This document shows, in pieces, positions 1-6,391 of a stretch of DNA of 6,391 nt. The position numbers and the translations under genes are program-made. This DNA comes from Methanoregulaceae archaeon (GTDB taxonomy: Archaea; Halobacteriota; Methanomicrobia; Methanomicrobiales; Methanospirillaceae). The DNA lies in contig JACTVF010000142.1 in the NCBI GenBank assembly GCA_019695435.1, forward strand, positions 1-6,391, read 5' to 3'. How positions within the stretch are numbered: position 1 is the first letter of the stretch; each line of letters begins with the position of its first letter. The notes beneath the pieces are model-generated. The model saw only the letters and a program-made list of their open reading frames with translations, had not been told where the DNA came from and made no database searches.

Positions 1-486
1 GCGAAGAAATACGAGGGCCACGTGGATATCAAAGGCGCCGGATGTGCCGATGTGAGTTCACGGGTGCGGGAGATCGAGCGTTCCTGCGGCGGCTATGCGT
101 TCTACACGCCCTCGTCTACCTATCACGTTTTCCTCCCGGGACTGACCGGCGGCAAGATGTCGTCGAGCATCCCGGAGAGCCTGATCTCGTTCTACGAGCC
201 TGAGGCAGCGGTGAGAAAGAAAGTGATGAGCGCCCTTACCGGTGGCAGGATGACGCTTGAGGAGCAGAAACGGCTCGGTGGCGAACCGGAGAAGTGCACG
301 CTCTACCTCCTCAACATGTTCCACATGGTGACCGACGATGCACAGCTTGCCGGGATCCACCGGAAATGCAAAGCCGGGGAGATCACCTGCGGGCAGTGCA
401 AGAAGGAAACCGCAGACCGGGTCGTGGCATTTCTCAAGGATTTCCGGGAGAAGATGGACGTGGCAGCAGAGACGATCGAGGTGTGA
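1..486 (+). CDS. trpS: Tryptophanyl-tRNA synthetase (TrpRS), C-terminal part, 5' truncated by window edge
   Basis: Class I aminoacyl-tRNA synthetase that charges tRNA-Trp in the cytoplasm. The reading frame is open from base 1, so the gene begins upstream of the window and 161 residues remain. The class I signature appears as KMSSS (fragment residues 52-56), inside the stretch FLPGLTGGKMSSSIPES typical of archaeal/eukaryotic-type TrpRS. After it come the anticodon-binding helical part, with CTLYLLNMF (99-107), and the conserved tail GEITCGQCKK (116-125). The HIGH-type motif and most of the Rossmann fold lie outside the window. A GTG at base 22 is in frame but falls within the conserved fold, so it is not the start. 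The TGA stop lies 6 nt before pheS, which implies co-transcription. Nothing looks broken in the visible part. Confidence 0.93.
   Translation, partial: AKKYEGHVDIKGAGCADVSSRVREIERSCGGYAFYTPSSTYHVFLPGLTGGKMSSSIPESLISFYEPEAAVRKKVMSALTGGRMTLEEQKRLGGEPEKCTLYLLNMFHMVTDDAQLAGIHRKCKAGEITCGQCKKETADRVVAFLKDFREKMDVAAETIEV
478..483 (+). promoter_or_regulatory. Shine-Dalgarno of pheS, overlapping the end of trpS
   Basis: GAGGTG lies 9 nt upstream of the pheS ATG, within the last codons of trpS. It matches the archaeal anti-Shine-Dalgarno complement (GGAGGTGATC) and supports the ATG at 493 as the pheS start. It also suggests translational coupling with trpS. Confidence 0.6.
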
Positions 487-492
487 GAAGCG

Positions 493-1998
493 ATGGCGGA
501 ACTGACGTTAAACGAGAAGAGGCTGCTTGCTGCGCTGGCTGAAGTGAAGAAGACTGATGCGGAACATCTCGCGTCTGTCCTGAACGCGACCCCGGAAGCG
601 GTTGTGCAGTGGGGGCACCTTGCCGAGGACAAAGGGCTTGCAAAAGTTGAAAGAATCACTAAAAAATCGTTTGAGTATACAGAAGAAGGGAGAAAATATC
701 TAAAGAATGGTCTTCCAGAGGCCCAACTCTATAAAAAAATCAAAAGTAAACCCGATTCCAAAATTGCCGAATTTCAGGAAGATCCTGCTTTTAAAATAGG
801 GTTTGGGCAGCTCAGGAAGAATGGACTTGTCAAAGTCACAGAGAACGGTACTATACAACTATGTGAGGTTGCCGTTCGAGGAGACGACTACATTCCTGAC
901 AAGGACAAAGGACATGCTGGATCCATTGAGAGAGACGAAGCCTCGCTAAAAAATCCTTCAGACAAAGATCCAAAGACAAAAGAATTTATCAAACGCGGGA
1001 TCCTTGCCGAATCCGAAACCGTCCGGTATGCCATTTCCATCACCCCCGCTGGACTCGCTCTTGTACATCAGGGCCTCGACCTCCGCGAAGAGATCGGCAC
1101 GCTCACCCGCGACCAGATCCTCTCCGGCGCATGGAAAACCGCGAGCCTGCGCAGGTACGACATCCACAAACTGCCAAAGACCGTCTACCCGGGAAAGTCC
1201 CACCCGTACCAGCGGCTGATCGACGAGATGCGCCAGATCCTCCTTGAGATGGGATTTACCGAGATGCACGGCGGGATCGTCCAGAGCGCGTTCTGGAACT
1301 TCGATGCGCTCTTCCAGCCGCAGGACCACCCGGCCCGTGAGATGCAGGACACGTTCTATCTCAAGGAGGAAGCACCGCTTCCCGAAGGATGGGAGTGCCT
1401 CCGCGACATGCACGAGCATGGCGGGAATACGTCGTCCACCGGTTGGGGCGGGAAGTGGAATCCCGATAAGGCAAAACAGTGCGTGCTCCGGACCCACACA
1501 ACCAGTCTCTCCATCCAGTATCTTGTCAACCACCCGGAGCCGCCGGTCAAGGCATTCTGCATCGGCAGGGTGTACCGCCGCGAGGCAATCGATCCCACGC
1601 ACACTCCCGAGTTCGAGCAGCTCGAAGGGATCGTGATGGACAAGGGCGTCACGTTCCGCCACCTGCTCGGGTTCTTAAAAGAGTTCTACCAGCGGATGGG
1701 CTTTGAGGACGTGCGGTTCCGGCCCGGGTTCTTCCCATACACGGAACCTTCTGTCGAGCCCGAGATCTATGTCGACGGACTTGGCTGGGTTGAGATGGGG
1801 GGGGCCGGTATTTTCCGACAGGAAGTCACCGCACCATGGGGTGTAACGTATCCTGTGCTCGCGTGGGGTCTCGGAGTGAGCCGGGTCGCGATGTTCCGGC
1901 TGGGCTTAAAGGATCTCCGCCAGTTATACCAGAGCGATCTCGAATGGATAAGAAACAGCCCGGTCCATGCCCCGGCAAAAGTCGGGCGGAAGGCGTAA
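493..1998 (+). CDS. pheS: Phenylalanyl-tRNA synthetase alpha subunit, archaeal/eukaryotic type
   Basis: Catalytic subunit of the (alpha-beta)2 class II enzyme that charges tRNA-Phe. It has 501 residues, in the usual archaeal range. Residues 1-200 are the winged-helix-like N-terminal domains of archaeal/eukaryotic PheRS, with conserved pieces TEEGRKYL (63-70), NGLPE (72-76) and [12 protein letters not shown] (100-111). The catalytic core follows: [22 protein letters not shown] (split here as [10 protein letters not shown], 267-276, and [12 protein letters not shown], 277-288), motif 2 with RTHTTSLS (333-340) and [21 protein letters not shown] (RVYRREAID 359-367, EFEQLEG 373-379), [10 protein letters not shown] (413-422), WVEMGGAG (432-439), and motif 3 [11 protein letters not shown] (457-467). 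The ATG at 493 has a GAGGTG site upstream. pheT follows after 1 nt. Codon use changes abruptly across residues 50-166 (see the separate entry), although the frame and conserved motifs are intact. Confidence 0.97.
   Translation: MAELTLNEKRLLAALAEVKKTDAEHLASVLNATPEAVVQWGHLAEDKGLAKVERITKKSFEYTEEGRKYLKNGLPEAQLYKKIKSKPDSKIAEFQEDPAFKIGFGQLRKNGLVKVTENGTIQLCEVAVRGDDYIPDKDKGHAGSIERDEASLKNPSDKDPKTKEFIKRGILAESETVRYAISITPAGLALVHQGLDLREEIGTLTRDQILSGAWKTASLRRYDIHKLPKTVYPGKSHPYQRLIDEMRQILLEMGFTEMHGGIVQSAFWNFDALFQPQDHPAREMQDTFYLKEEAPLPEGWECLRDMHEHGGNTSSTGWGGKWNPDKAKQCVLRTHTTSLSIQYLVNHPEPPVKAFCIGRVYRREAIDPTHTPEFEQLEGIVMDKGVTFRHLLGFLKEFYQRMGFEDVRFRPGFFPYTEPSVEPEIYVDGLGWVEMGGAGIFRQEVTAPWGVTYPVLAWGLGVSRVAMFRLGLKDLRQLYQSDLEWIRNSPVHAPAKVGRKA
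641..990 (+). other. Low-GC, atypical-codon patch inside pheS
   Basis: Hand counts give about 34% GC for 661-780 and about 45% for 781-960, against 58% at 541-600 and 63% at 1261-1320. Third-position GC is about a quarter in the first 50 codons of the patch, about two thirds in the preceding codons and nearly 90% in the catalytic core. AAA lysine codons, AGA/CGA arginine codons and ATA/CTA codons cluster here. The encoded residues (about 50-166) still look like PheS N-terminal domains, so this is homologous sequence of different composition rather than an insertion. Edges are approximate, plus or minus about 20 nt. Confidence 0.8.
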
Positions 1999-1999
1999 C

Positions 2000-3628
2000 A
2001 TGGCGATTATCAGTCTTTCCTATAAGTACCTCGAACGGCTCACCGGGACCGACAGGGAGACGATCCTCAAGCGCATTCCGATGATTGGCTCCGAGATCGA
2101 ACGCATCGAGGAGGATCACGTGGACGTCGAGTTCTTCCCCAACCGCCCCGATCTCTTTTCAGTCGAAGGCGCGGCGCGGGCGATGCGGGGATTTCTCGGG
2201 ATTGAGACCGGCCTCCCGAAATATTCGGTAAAACCCTCAGGCATAAAGTTCACCATCGACCCGAAGCTGGCTGACATCCGGCCCTGCCTTGGCTCTGCGA
2301 TCATCAGAAACGTTTCCTTCGATGACGAATCGATCCTCTCTGTCATGGCGCTCCAGGAAGCGCTGCACTGGGCAGTGGGAAGGGGCCGGAGCAAGGTGGC
2401 AATCGGCATCCATGACCTCGACACCGTAATACCGCCGTTCCATTACACGGCTTCCCCGAGGAGCAGGAAGTTTGTCCCGCTCGATTTCACCAAAGAACTC
2501 ACGCTTGAGGGCATCCTTGCCGAGCATCCGAAGGGCAGGGACTATGCAAAGATCGTGAAGGACTTCCCGCTCTTTCCCCTGATCACCGATGACGAGGATC
2601 ACGTCTGCTCGTTCCCGCCAATCATCAATGGCGAACGTACCCGGGTGACGACAAAAACCAGGAACATCCTCCTCGATGTGACCGGCACCGACCAGCGTGC
2701 GGTCAATGTCGCGGCAAACATTATCTGCACCGCGATGGCAGAGGCCGGCGCGACCATCGAGAGCGTTGAGATAAACGGCGTCGCGGCCCCCGACCTCGCT
2801 CCCACGGAACGCACGGTGAGCGTCCGCGAGTGCTGCGACCTTGTCGGCGTCGAACTGACCGCCCGGCAGATGGCAGGACTGCTCGAAAAGATGCGGTTTG
2901 GGGCCCAGCCGGTCGGGACGGACCGGGTACGGGTGCAGGTGCCCTGCTACCGGGCCGATATCATGCACGACTGGGACCTCTTTGAGGATGTCGCAATCGC
3001 CTACGGGTACGAAAACTTCGACGTCCAGATCCCCCCGACGTTCTCCATCGGGAAGGAACACATGGCAACCACGGTCGCCGGCCAGGTCCGCACGATCCTC
3101 TCGGGGCTCGGGTACCTGGAGATGATGCCCTTCACGCTGACAAACGAGCGGGTGCTCTACGATTACCTGCAACGCCCCCGCTCGCCGCATGTGCTGCACC
3201 TCATGCACCCGATCAGCGAGGAGTATACGGTGGTAAGAACGGAGATCCTGCCGCTCCTGTTGGAGATGCTCCAGGTCAACCGGCACCGCGAACTCCCGCA
3301 GCGGATCTTTGCGACCGGCGATGTTGTGGCCGATCTTCTGACCACGCAGCATCTTGCCGCCGCAAGCACCCATCCGGCAGCAGACTTCTCCGAGTCCTAC
3401 GCCCATGCGGATGCAGTGCTCCGCGAGCTTGGCATCACCTATACCGTCCGGGAATCAAACGATGACGCGTTTATCGATGGCAGGAGAGCCGATATTATCA
3501 TCTCGGGAAAAAAGGTCGGCATATTTGGCGAGGTTCATCCCGCCGTGCTTGCGGCATTTGAACTGGAACACCCGGTCGTAGCATTCGAGCTCGATATCAG
3601 AGCCGTACCGGGATACCCCTCCCATTAA
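2000..3628 (+). CDS. pheT: Phenylalanyl-tRNA synthetase beta subunit, archaeal/eukaryotic type
   Basis: Non-catalytic beta subunit of PheRS; it assembles with PheS, contacts tRNA-Phe and carries the B3/B4 domain that edits mischarged Tyr-tRNA-Phe in this family. It has 542 residues, normal for archaeal PheT and shorter than bacterial PheT, which has extra N- and C-terminal domains. Visible regions are an N-terminal B1-like part with [17 protein letters not shown] (44-60), the B3/B4 part ending in [18 protein letters not shown] (205-222) and LLDVTGTD (224-231), a B5 domain with [20 protein letters not shown] (317-336), and a degenerate class II-like core with [16 protein letters not shown] (403-418) and GIFGEVHP (507-514). 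I chose the ATG at 2000 because it gives the conserved beginning MAIISLSY and sits 6 nt after GGAAGG; the in-frame ATG at 1967 would lie inside pheS. The last 32 bp overlap hisF on the other strand. Confidence 0.96.
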   Translation: MAIISLSYKYLERLTGTDRETILKRIPMIGSEIERIEEDHVDVEFFPNRPDLFSVEGAARAMRGFLGIETGLPKYSVKPSGIKFTIDPKLADIRPCLGSAIIRNVSFDDESILSVMALQEALHWAVGRGRSKVAIGIHDLDTVIPPFHYTASPRSRKFVPLDFTKELTLEGILAEHPKGRDYAKIVKDFPLFPLITDDEDHVCSFPPIINGERTRVTTKTRNILLDVTGTDQRAVNVAANIICTAMAEAGATIESVEINGVAAPDLAPTERTVSVRECCDLVGVELTARQMAGLLEKMRFGAQPVGTDRVRVQVPCYRADIMHDWDLFEDVAIAYGYENFDVQIPPTFSIGKEHMATTVAGQVRTILSGLGYLEMMPFTLTNERVLYDYLQRPRSPHVLHLMHPISEEYTVVRTEILPLLLEMLQVNRHRELPQRIFATGDVVADLLTTQHLAAASTHPAADFSESYAHADAVLRELGITYTVRESNDDAFIDGRRADIIISGKKVGIFGEVHPAVLAAFELEHPVVAFELDIRAVPGYPSH

Positions 3629-4403
3629 GATACTCTTTTACTTCGTGAACGGTGAACTCGCCGTAATGAAAGACGCTTGCCGCAAGGCAGGCATCCGCTT
3701 TTCCTTTAGTAAACCCGTCGTAGAAATGTTCGAGTGTCCCGACACCGCCGCTTGCGATCACCGGGACGTTTGCCGATTCCGAGATCGCCCGGGTGATCGC
3801 AAGGTCAAAACCGTTTTTTGTCCCGTCGGTTTCCATGCTGGTGAGGAGGATCTCCCCGGCGCCGCGTTCCTCGGCTTCCTTTGCCCAGCGTACGGCGTCG
3901 ATCCCGGTCGGCTTGCTCCCGCCGTAGATCACCACCTCGTACCAGCAGGTCCGGCCATCCGCGAGTCTGACCGGGACCGCCGCCGCATTTTCGGTGAAAT
4001 TCCGGCGGACGTCCATGGCGACCACGATACATTGCGTCCCGAATGACTCTGCTCCTTTCGTGATCAGTGACGGGTCGTGCACGGCAGCCGTGTTCAGGCT
4101 CACCTTGTCGGCGCCGGCCCGGAGGATCTGCTGGATATCGTCAAGCGACCGCAGGCCTCCCCCGACCGTGAGCGGCAGGAAGAGCCGGTCGGCAGCACGC
4201 TGGATCAGGTCGATGATGATGCCGCGTTTCTCTTTTGAGGCGGTGATGTCAAGGAAGACCACCTCATCTGCTCCCTGTTCGTTGTAGCGCTCGGCCAGTT
4301 CCACCGGGTCGCCGGCGTCCCGGAGGCCCAGAAAATTTGTCCCTTTTACGACCCTGCCGTCCTTTAAGTCCAGACAGGGGATGATCCGTCTCGTGAGCAC
4401 CAT
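3597..4403 (-). CDS. hisF: Imidazole glycerol phosphate synthase, cyclase subunit HisF
   Basis: HisF uses ammonia delivered by its glutaminase partner HisH to convert PRFAR into imidazole glycerol phosphate and AICAR, in histidine biosynthesis and feeding purine synthesis. The protein is 268 residues, a complete (beta-alpha)8 barrel. The N-terminus has [17 protein letters not shown] (5-21) with the catalytic aspartate D12 and K20. E47 and K100 match the ammonia-gate region of Thermotoga HisF. VVAMD carries the second catalytic aspartate, D131. Phosphate-binding loops are TVGGG (79-83) and ASGGVG (217-222), and [16 protein letters not shown] (183-198) is also diagnostic. No hisH or other his gene is adjacent, so it is not in a his operon here. 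It is transcribed divergently from ahcY and convergently with pheT. Confidence 0.96.
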   Translation of the reverse strand: MVLTRRIIPCLDLKDGRVVKGTNFLGLRDAGDPVELAERYNEQGADEVVFLDITASKEKRGIIIDLIQRAADRLFLPLTVGGGLRSLDDIQQILRAGADKVSLNTAAVHDPSLITKGAESFGTQCIVVAMDVRRNFTENAAAVPVRLADGRTCWYEVVIYGGSKPTGIDAVRWAKEAEERGAGEILLTSMETDGTKNGFDLAITRAISESANVPVIASGGVGTLEHFYDGFTKGKADACLAASVFHYGEFTVHEVKEYLNGRGIPVRL

Positions 4404-4417
4404 TTCATTCTTGTTTT

Positions 4418-4421
4418 CTCC
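4418..4421 (-). promoter_or_regulatory. Possible Shine-Dalgarno of hisF (wide spacing)
   Basis: On the minus strand, GCAGGAGAAAACAAGAATGAA precedes the hisF ATG, but the GGAG core is 14 nt from the start, longer than the usual 5-10 nt. An out-of-frame ATG (4408-4406) lies between them. The GTG codon right after the ATG is no better placed. The start at 4403 is still preferred because it gives the family's normal N-terminus just before RRIIPCLD. Confidence 0.35.
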
Positions 4422-4465
4422 TGCAAGGGCTATTTACCTATCTCAAAATCCGCCCTCCAGTCATC

Positions 4466-4500
4466 ATTGTGCGGAGATTGTGCGGCGAAGTTTATTGTGC
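4466..4500. repeat. Three direct copies of ATTGTGC in the hisF-ahcY intergenic region
   Basis: ATTGTGCGG occurs at 4466-4474 and again at 4477-4485, 11 bp apart, close to one helical turn. A third, shorter copy, ATTGTGC, is at 4494-4500. They lie in the divergent spacer, 92-108 nt upstream of the ahcY ATG, and the third overlaps the TATA-like element. The spacing is compatible with a regulator binding one face of the helix, but no regulator is identified and chance is possible. Confidence 0.5.
4491..4498 (+). promoter_or_regulatory. Candidate TATA box for ahcY
   Basis: TTTATTGT, preceded by GCGAAG, is the most TATA-like stretch upstream of ahcY on the plus strand. Archaeal transcription usually starts about 25 nt downstream, which would put the start near 4520 and give a leader of roughly 50 nt containing the Shine-Dalgarno. 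The match to the methanogen TTTATATA-type consensus is only partial. Confidence 0.28.
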
Positions 4501-4561
4501 ATTGGTCGCCCTAATGAATGGGTACGTAATGAACCGGCGCCTGCCATTTGCGGGAGCCCTC

Positions 4562-4567
4562 AAGGAG
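4562..4567 (+). promoter_or_regulatory. Strong Shine-Dalgarno fixing the ahcY start
   Basis: AAGGAG is separated from the ATG at 4574 by six T residues, a near-ideal site and spacing. It decides the start against the upstream in-frame GTG at 4469 and ATGs at 4514 and 4529, which lack such a site and would add residues with no resemblance to the family. Confidence 0.8.
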
Positions 4568-4573
4568 TTTTTT

Positions 4574-5800
4574 ATGAGTACCGGGAAACTGAAAATTGAC
4601 TGGGCGGCACAGTACATGCCCGTGCTGGCTACTATACGAAAACAGTTCGAGAAAGACAAGCCTTTCAAAGGATTGACAATCGGCATGGCCCTCCATGTCG
4701 AGGCAAAGACCGCAAATCTCGTCCAGACGCTTGCCGCCGGGGGCGCAAAGGTCTACATCACCGGCTGCAACCCGCTCTCCACGCAGGATGATGTGGCAGA
4801 GGCCTTGAACGATGTAAAGAATGTCCACTGCTTCGCAAAGCGCGGGTGCACGGTCGAAGAGTATTACGCGGCAATCGAGCAGGTGCTCGACGCGGCGCCG
4901 TCCATTACCATCGATGACGGCATGGACCTCATCCACTACCTTCATACGAAAAGGCGCGAGCTGCTCAAGAAAGTGATCGGCGGCTGCGAAGAGACGACGA
5001 CCGGTATCCACCGGCTCCGGGCAATGTCGGCGGAGAAAAAACTCGAGTTCCCGGTCGTCGCGGTCAACGATACGCCGATGAAGCGGTTCTTTGACAACGT
5101 GCACGGGACCGGGGAGAGTGTGCTCGCATCGATCATGATCACAACGAACGTGCTTATTGCCGGTAAGTATTTCGTCGTTGCCGGGTACGGGTTCTGCGGC
5201 CGGGGCCTGGCAAAGAAGGCTCACGGCCTCGGTGCCAAGGTTGTCGTCACAGAGGTCGATCCGCGGCGGGCGCTTGAGGCGCACATGGATGGCTACCACG
5301 TCATGACCATGGACCAGGCCGCGGAGATCGGAGACATCTTTGTCACGACCACCGGCAACACGAGCGTTATCGGCAAGAACCAGTTCGGGAAACTTAAACC
5401 CGGCGCGATCCTCGCAAATGCCGGCCACTTCAACGTCGAGATTGATATTGCGTGGCTTGCAAAACACGCGGACTCGACGGTCGAGCGTGACGGGATCATC
5501 ACCTATTTCCTCAAAGGAAAACCGGTCCACGTGCTCGCCGAGGGCCGTCTCGTGAACCTCGCGACGCCAAAAGGAATGGGCCATCCCATTGAGGTCATGG
5601 ACTTAAGTTTCGCGCTCCAGGCGCTCTGCACCCGGTACATCGCGGAGAACGGGGCATCGCTCAAGGGAGGGGTCTATGAAGTGCCGCAGGAGATCGACGA
5701 GCAGGTCGCACGGCTCAAACTTGCATCGCTCGGTCTCTCCATCGACGAACTGAGCGCGGTCCAGAAAAAATACCAGTGCAGCTGGGATATCGGGACCTGA
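4574..5800 (+). CDS. ahcY: Adenosylhomocysteinase family protein (SAH hydrolase or S-inosylhomocysteine hydrolase)
   Basis: NAD-dependent enzyme of the SAM-recycling pathway, splitting the thioether S-nucleosylhomocysteine to homocysteine plus nucleoside. It has 408 residues and lacks the longer insertions of eukaryotic/bacterial forms, as usual in archaea. By alignment from memory with human SAHH the catalytic set is present: D115 in IDDGMD, E140 in EETTTG, K170, D174 and N175 in VNDTPMKRFFDN, H285 in AGHF and H337 in GMGHP. The NAD fold has GYGFCGRG (204-211) and E227 in TEVDP. The C-terminal K-Y (399-400), which reaches the partner subunit's NAD in this family, is present. The human active-site Cys195 position is T179. 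The substrate motif is HVEAK (41-45) where classical enzymes have HxTxE/Q, so the base recognised may be hypoxanthine (S-inosylhomocysteine), as reported for the Methanocaldococcus homologue. The gene has its own upstream region and terminator, and appears monocistronic. Confidence 0.94.
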   Translation: MSTGKLKIDWAAQYMPVLATIRKQFEKDKPFKGLTIGMALHVEAKTANLVQTLAAGGAKVYITGCNPLSTQDDVAEALNDVKNVHCFAKRGCTVEEYYAAIEQVLDAAPSITIDDGMDLIHYLHTKRRELLKKVIGGCEETTTGIHRLRAMSAEKKLEFPVVAVNDTPMKRFFDNVHGTGESVLASIMITTNVLIAGKYFVVAGYGFCGRGLAKKAHGLGAKVVVTEVDPRRALEAHMDGYHVMTMDQAAEIGDIFVTTTGNTSVIGKNQFGKLKPGAILANAGHFNVEIDIAWLAKHADSTVERDGIITYFLKGKPVHVLAEGRLVNLATPKGMGHPIEVMDLSFALQALCTRYIAENGASLKGGVYEVPQEIDEQVARLKLASLGLSIDELSAVQKKYQCSWDIGT

Positions 5801-5823
5801 AAAATCCCCCTCATTCAATCTTC

Positions 5824-5830
5824 TTTTTTT
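5824..5830 (+). terminator. T-run terminator after ahcY
   Basis: Seven consecutive T residues, preceded by CTTC, lie 24 nt past the ahcY stop codon. Archaeal RNA polymerase commonly terminates at such U-tracts without a hairpin, and none is evident immediately upstream. Confidence 0.55.
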
Positions 5831-5901
5831 ACGTCCGTTTTGGTGCAGCGTCGGGTTTGTCGATACGCCGACCCTATTCCTCCCTGAAATTCAAGAGGTG
5901 G

Positions 5902-6391
5902 TCATGTCCCCGGTTTTATGGGATACTTCTGGCTCCATTGTTCGCGGATAACGATCAATGCCCCTGTGACAAAAAGAGGAACGGCAAGCCAGAACTGGCT
6001 GCCGAGAGGATCGGAAAAGACGAAAAGCGAGGCGATGCAGCCAATGAACGGCGCTGCCGCGTAAATGGCTCCCGCCCGTGCCGCTCCCATGTCGCGCAGG
6101 GCAACAATAAACAGGATAAGCCCAAGGCCGTAGGAGAAGAACCCGGTGAGGAGGGCAAGTACGATCAGGTCAGTACCCGGCAGGGGCTCCCCGAGCGCGA
6201 TCACGAGCACCGCCGCGACGCTTCCCCCAAAGAGCACCTTGCACAGGGCAATCAGCCCGGGGGGGTACGCGGAGATATGCGCCATGCAGTTGTTGTCCAC
6301 GCCCCAGAAAAAACCGGAGATAATGATACCGAGCGCACCAAGCGAAAACCCAAGGAGGTTCTCCCCGTTCCAGCCCAGAAGGATGCTGCCG
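5902..6391 (-). CDS. EamA/DMT-superfamily membrane transporter, C-terminal half, 5' end beyond the window
   Basis: Integral membrane protein of the drug/metabolite transporter superfamily; the substrate cannot be read from the sequence. The frame stays open to the right edge, leaving 162 residues. These appear to be the second EamA repeat: hydrophobic segments at about fragment residues 11-30, 45-66, 74-98, 103-125 and 131-148, then a short basic cytoplasmic-looking tail. Diagnostic pieces are FFWGVDNN (27-34), resembling the WGLDNN opening of the second repeat in EamA proteins, and ALRDMGAARAGAIYAAAPF (97-115), the usual R-x-x-G-A/S-x-R-A...P segment. The GTG codon at 6300 falls in the middle of that conserved opening and is not a start. 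The gene converges on ahcY with a 101 nt spacer in which I see no clear terminator for the minus strand. Confidence 0.85.
   Translation of the reverse strand, partial: GSILLGWNGENLLGFSLGALGIIISGFFWGVDNNCMAHISAYPPGLIALCKVLFGGSVAAVLVIALGEPLPGTDLIVLALLTGFFSYGLGLILFIVALRDMGAARAGAIYAAAPFIGCIASLFVFSDPLGSQFWLAVPLFVTGALIVIREQWSQKYPIKPGT

Noticed and set aside
22..24. GTG as a start for a short trpS-like protein
   Set aside because: The same frame is open back to base 1 and the sequence is in the middle of the TrpRS fold, so the gene is cut by the window rather than shortened.
661..720. TATA-like AT-rich motifs within pheS as an internal promoter
   Set aside because: They are explained by the overall low GC of the patch, and no gene starts at a suitable distance downstream.
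1967..1999. Upstream ATG for pheT inside the end of pheS
   Set aside because: It would add 11 residues outside the conserved MAIISLSY beginning; the ATG at 2000 has a GGAAGG site at proper distance.
2237..3406. A 389-codon minus-strand open frame opposite pheT, and similar long minus-strand frames at 958-1662 and 4511-5584
   Set aside because: They lie wholly opposite well-recognised genes, have no family-like motifs, and are expected where high third-position GC removes stop codons from the opposite strand.
4428..4460. TATA box for hisF on the minus strand
   Set aside because: Only poor matches (such as GGTAAATAG) are visible and none stands out from the background, so I did not list one.
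4404..4573. SAM or SAH riboswitch upstream of ahcY
   Set aside because: I could not find the conserved cores or pairing pattern of known SAM/SAH riboswitch classes in this short leader, and these are essentially bacterial elements.
5850..5872. GTCGG/CCGAC inverted repeat between ahcY and the transporter gene
   Set aside because: The stem is only 5 bp with a 13 nt loop, and no T-run follows it on either strand, so it is too weak to call a terminator or RNA.

Overview
The window looks like ordinary chromosomal DNA from a methanogenic archaeon, most likely of the order Methanomicrobiales (perhaps Methanoregulaceae or Methanomicrobiaceae). I base this on the archaeal-type TrpRS, the archaeal/eukaryotic-type PheRS subunits, the archaeal form of the adenosylhomocysteinase family, GGAG/GAGGTG-type ribosome binding sites, and a T-run rather than a hairpin after ahcY. 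The order-level placement is inference from protein character, not a database result. GC is high (about 60% in most of the coding DNA I counted by hand), with one conspicuous low-GC patch inside pheS.

Layout. (1) Bases 1-3628, plus strand: the 3' end of trpS, then complete pheS (6 nt gap) and pheT (1 nt gap). This looks like one aminoacyl-tRNA synthetase transcription unit supplying Trp-tRNA and Phe-tRNA; PheS and PheT form one heterotetrameric enzyme. (2) Bases 3597-4403, minus strand: a complete hisF (cyclase subunit of imidazole glycerol phosphate synthase), whose 3' end overlaps the 3' end of pheT tail to tail by 32 bp. (3) Bases 4404-4573: a 170 nt divergent intergenic region carrying three copies of ATTGTGC, a TATA-like element and a strong Shine-Dalgarno for the next gene. 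(4) Bases 4574-5800, plus strand: an adenosylhomocysteinase-family gene, followed by a T-run terminator. (5) Bases 5902-6391, minus strand: the C-terminal half of an EamA/DMT-type membrane transporter, running off the right edge.

The genes are housekeeping functions: translation (trpS, pheS, pheT), histidine biosynthesis (hisF), and recycling of the S-adenosylmethionine by-product (ahcY family). The transporter has no clear functional link to the others.

I do not see a new multi-gene system. Two points deserve a second look. First, the N-terminal part of pheS (about residues 50-166) has sharply different base composition and codon use from the rest of the operon, suggesting a mosaic gene. 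Second, the ahcY product carries HxExK where classical SAH hydrolases carry HxTxE/Q, which fits the methanogen S-inosylhomocysteine hydrolase idea better than a plain SAH hydrolase.
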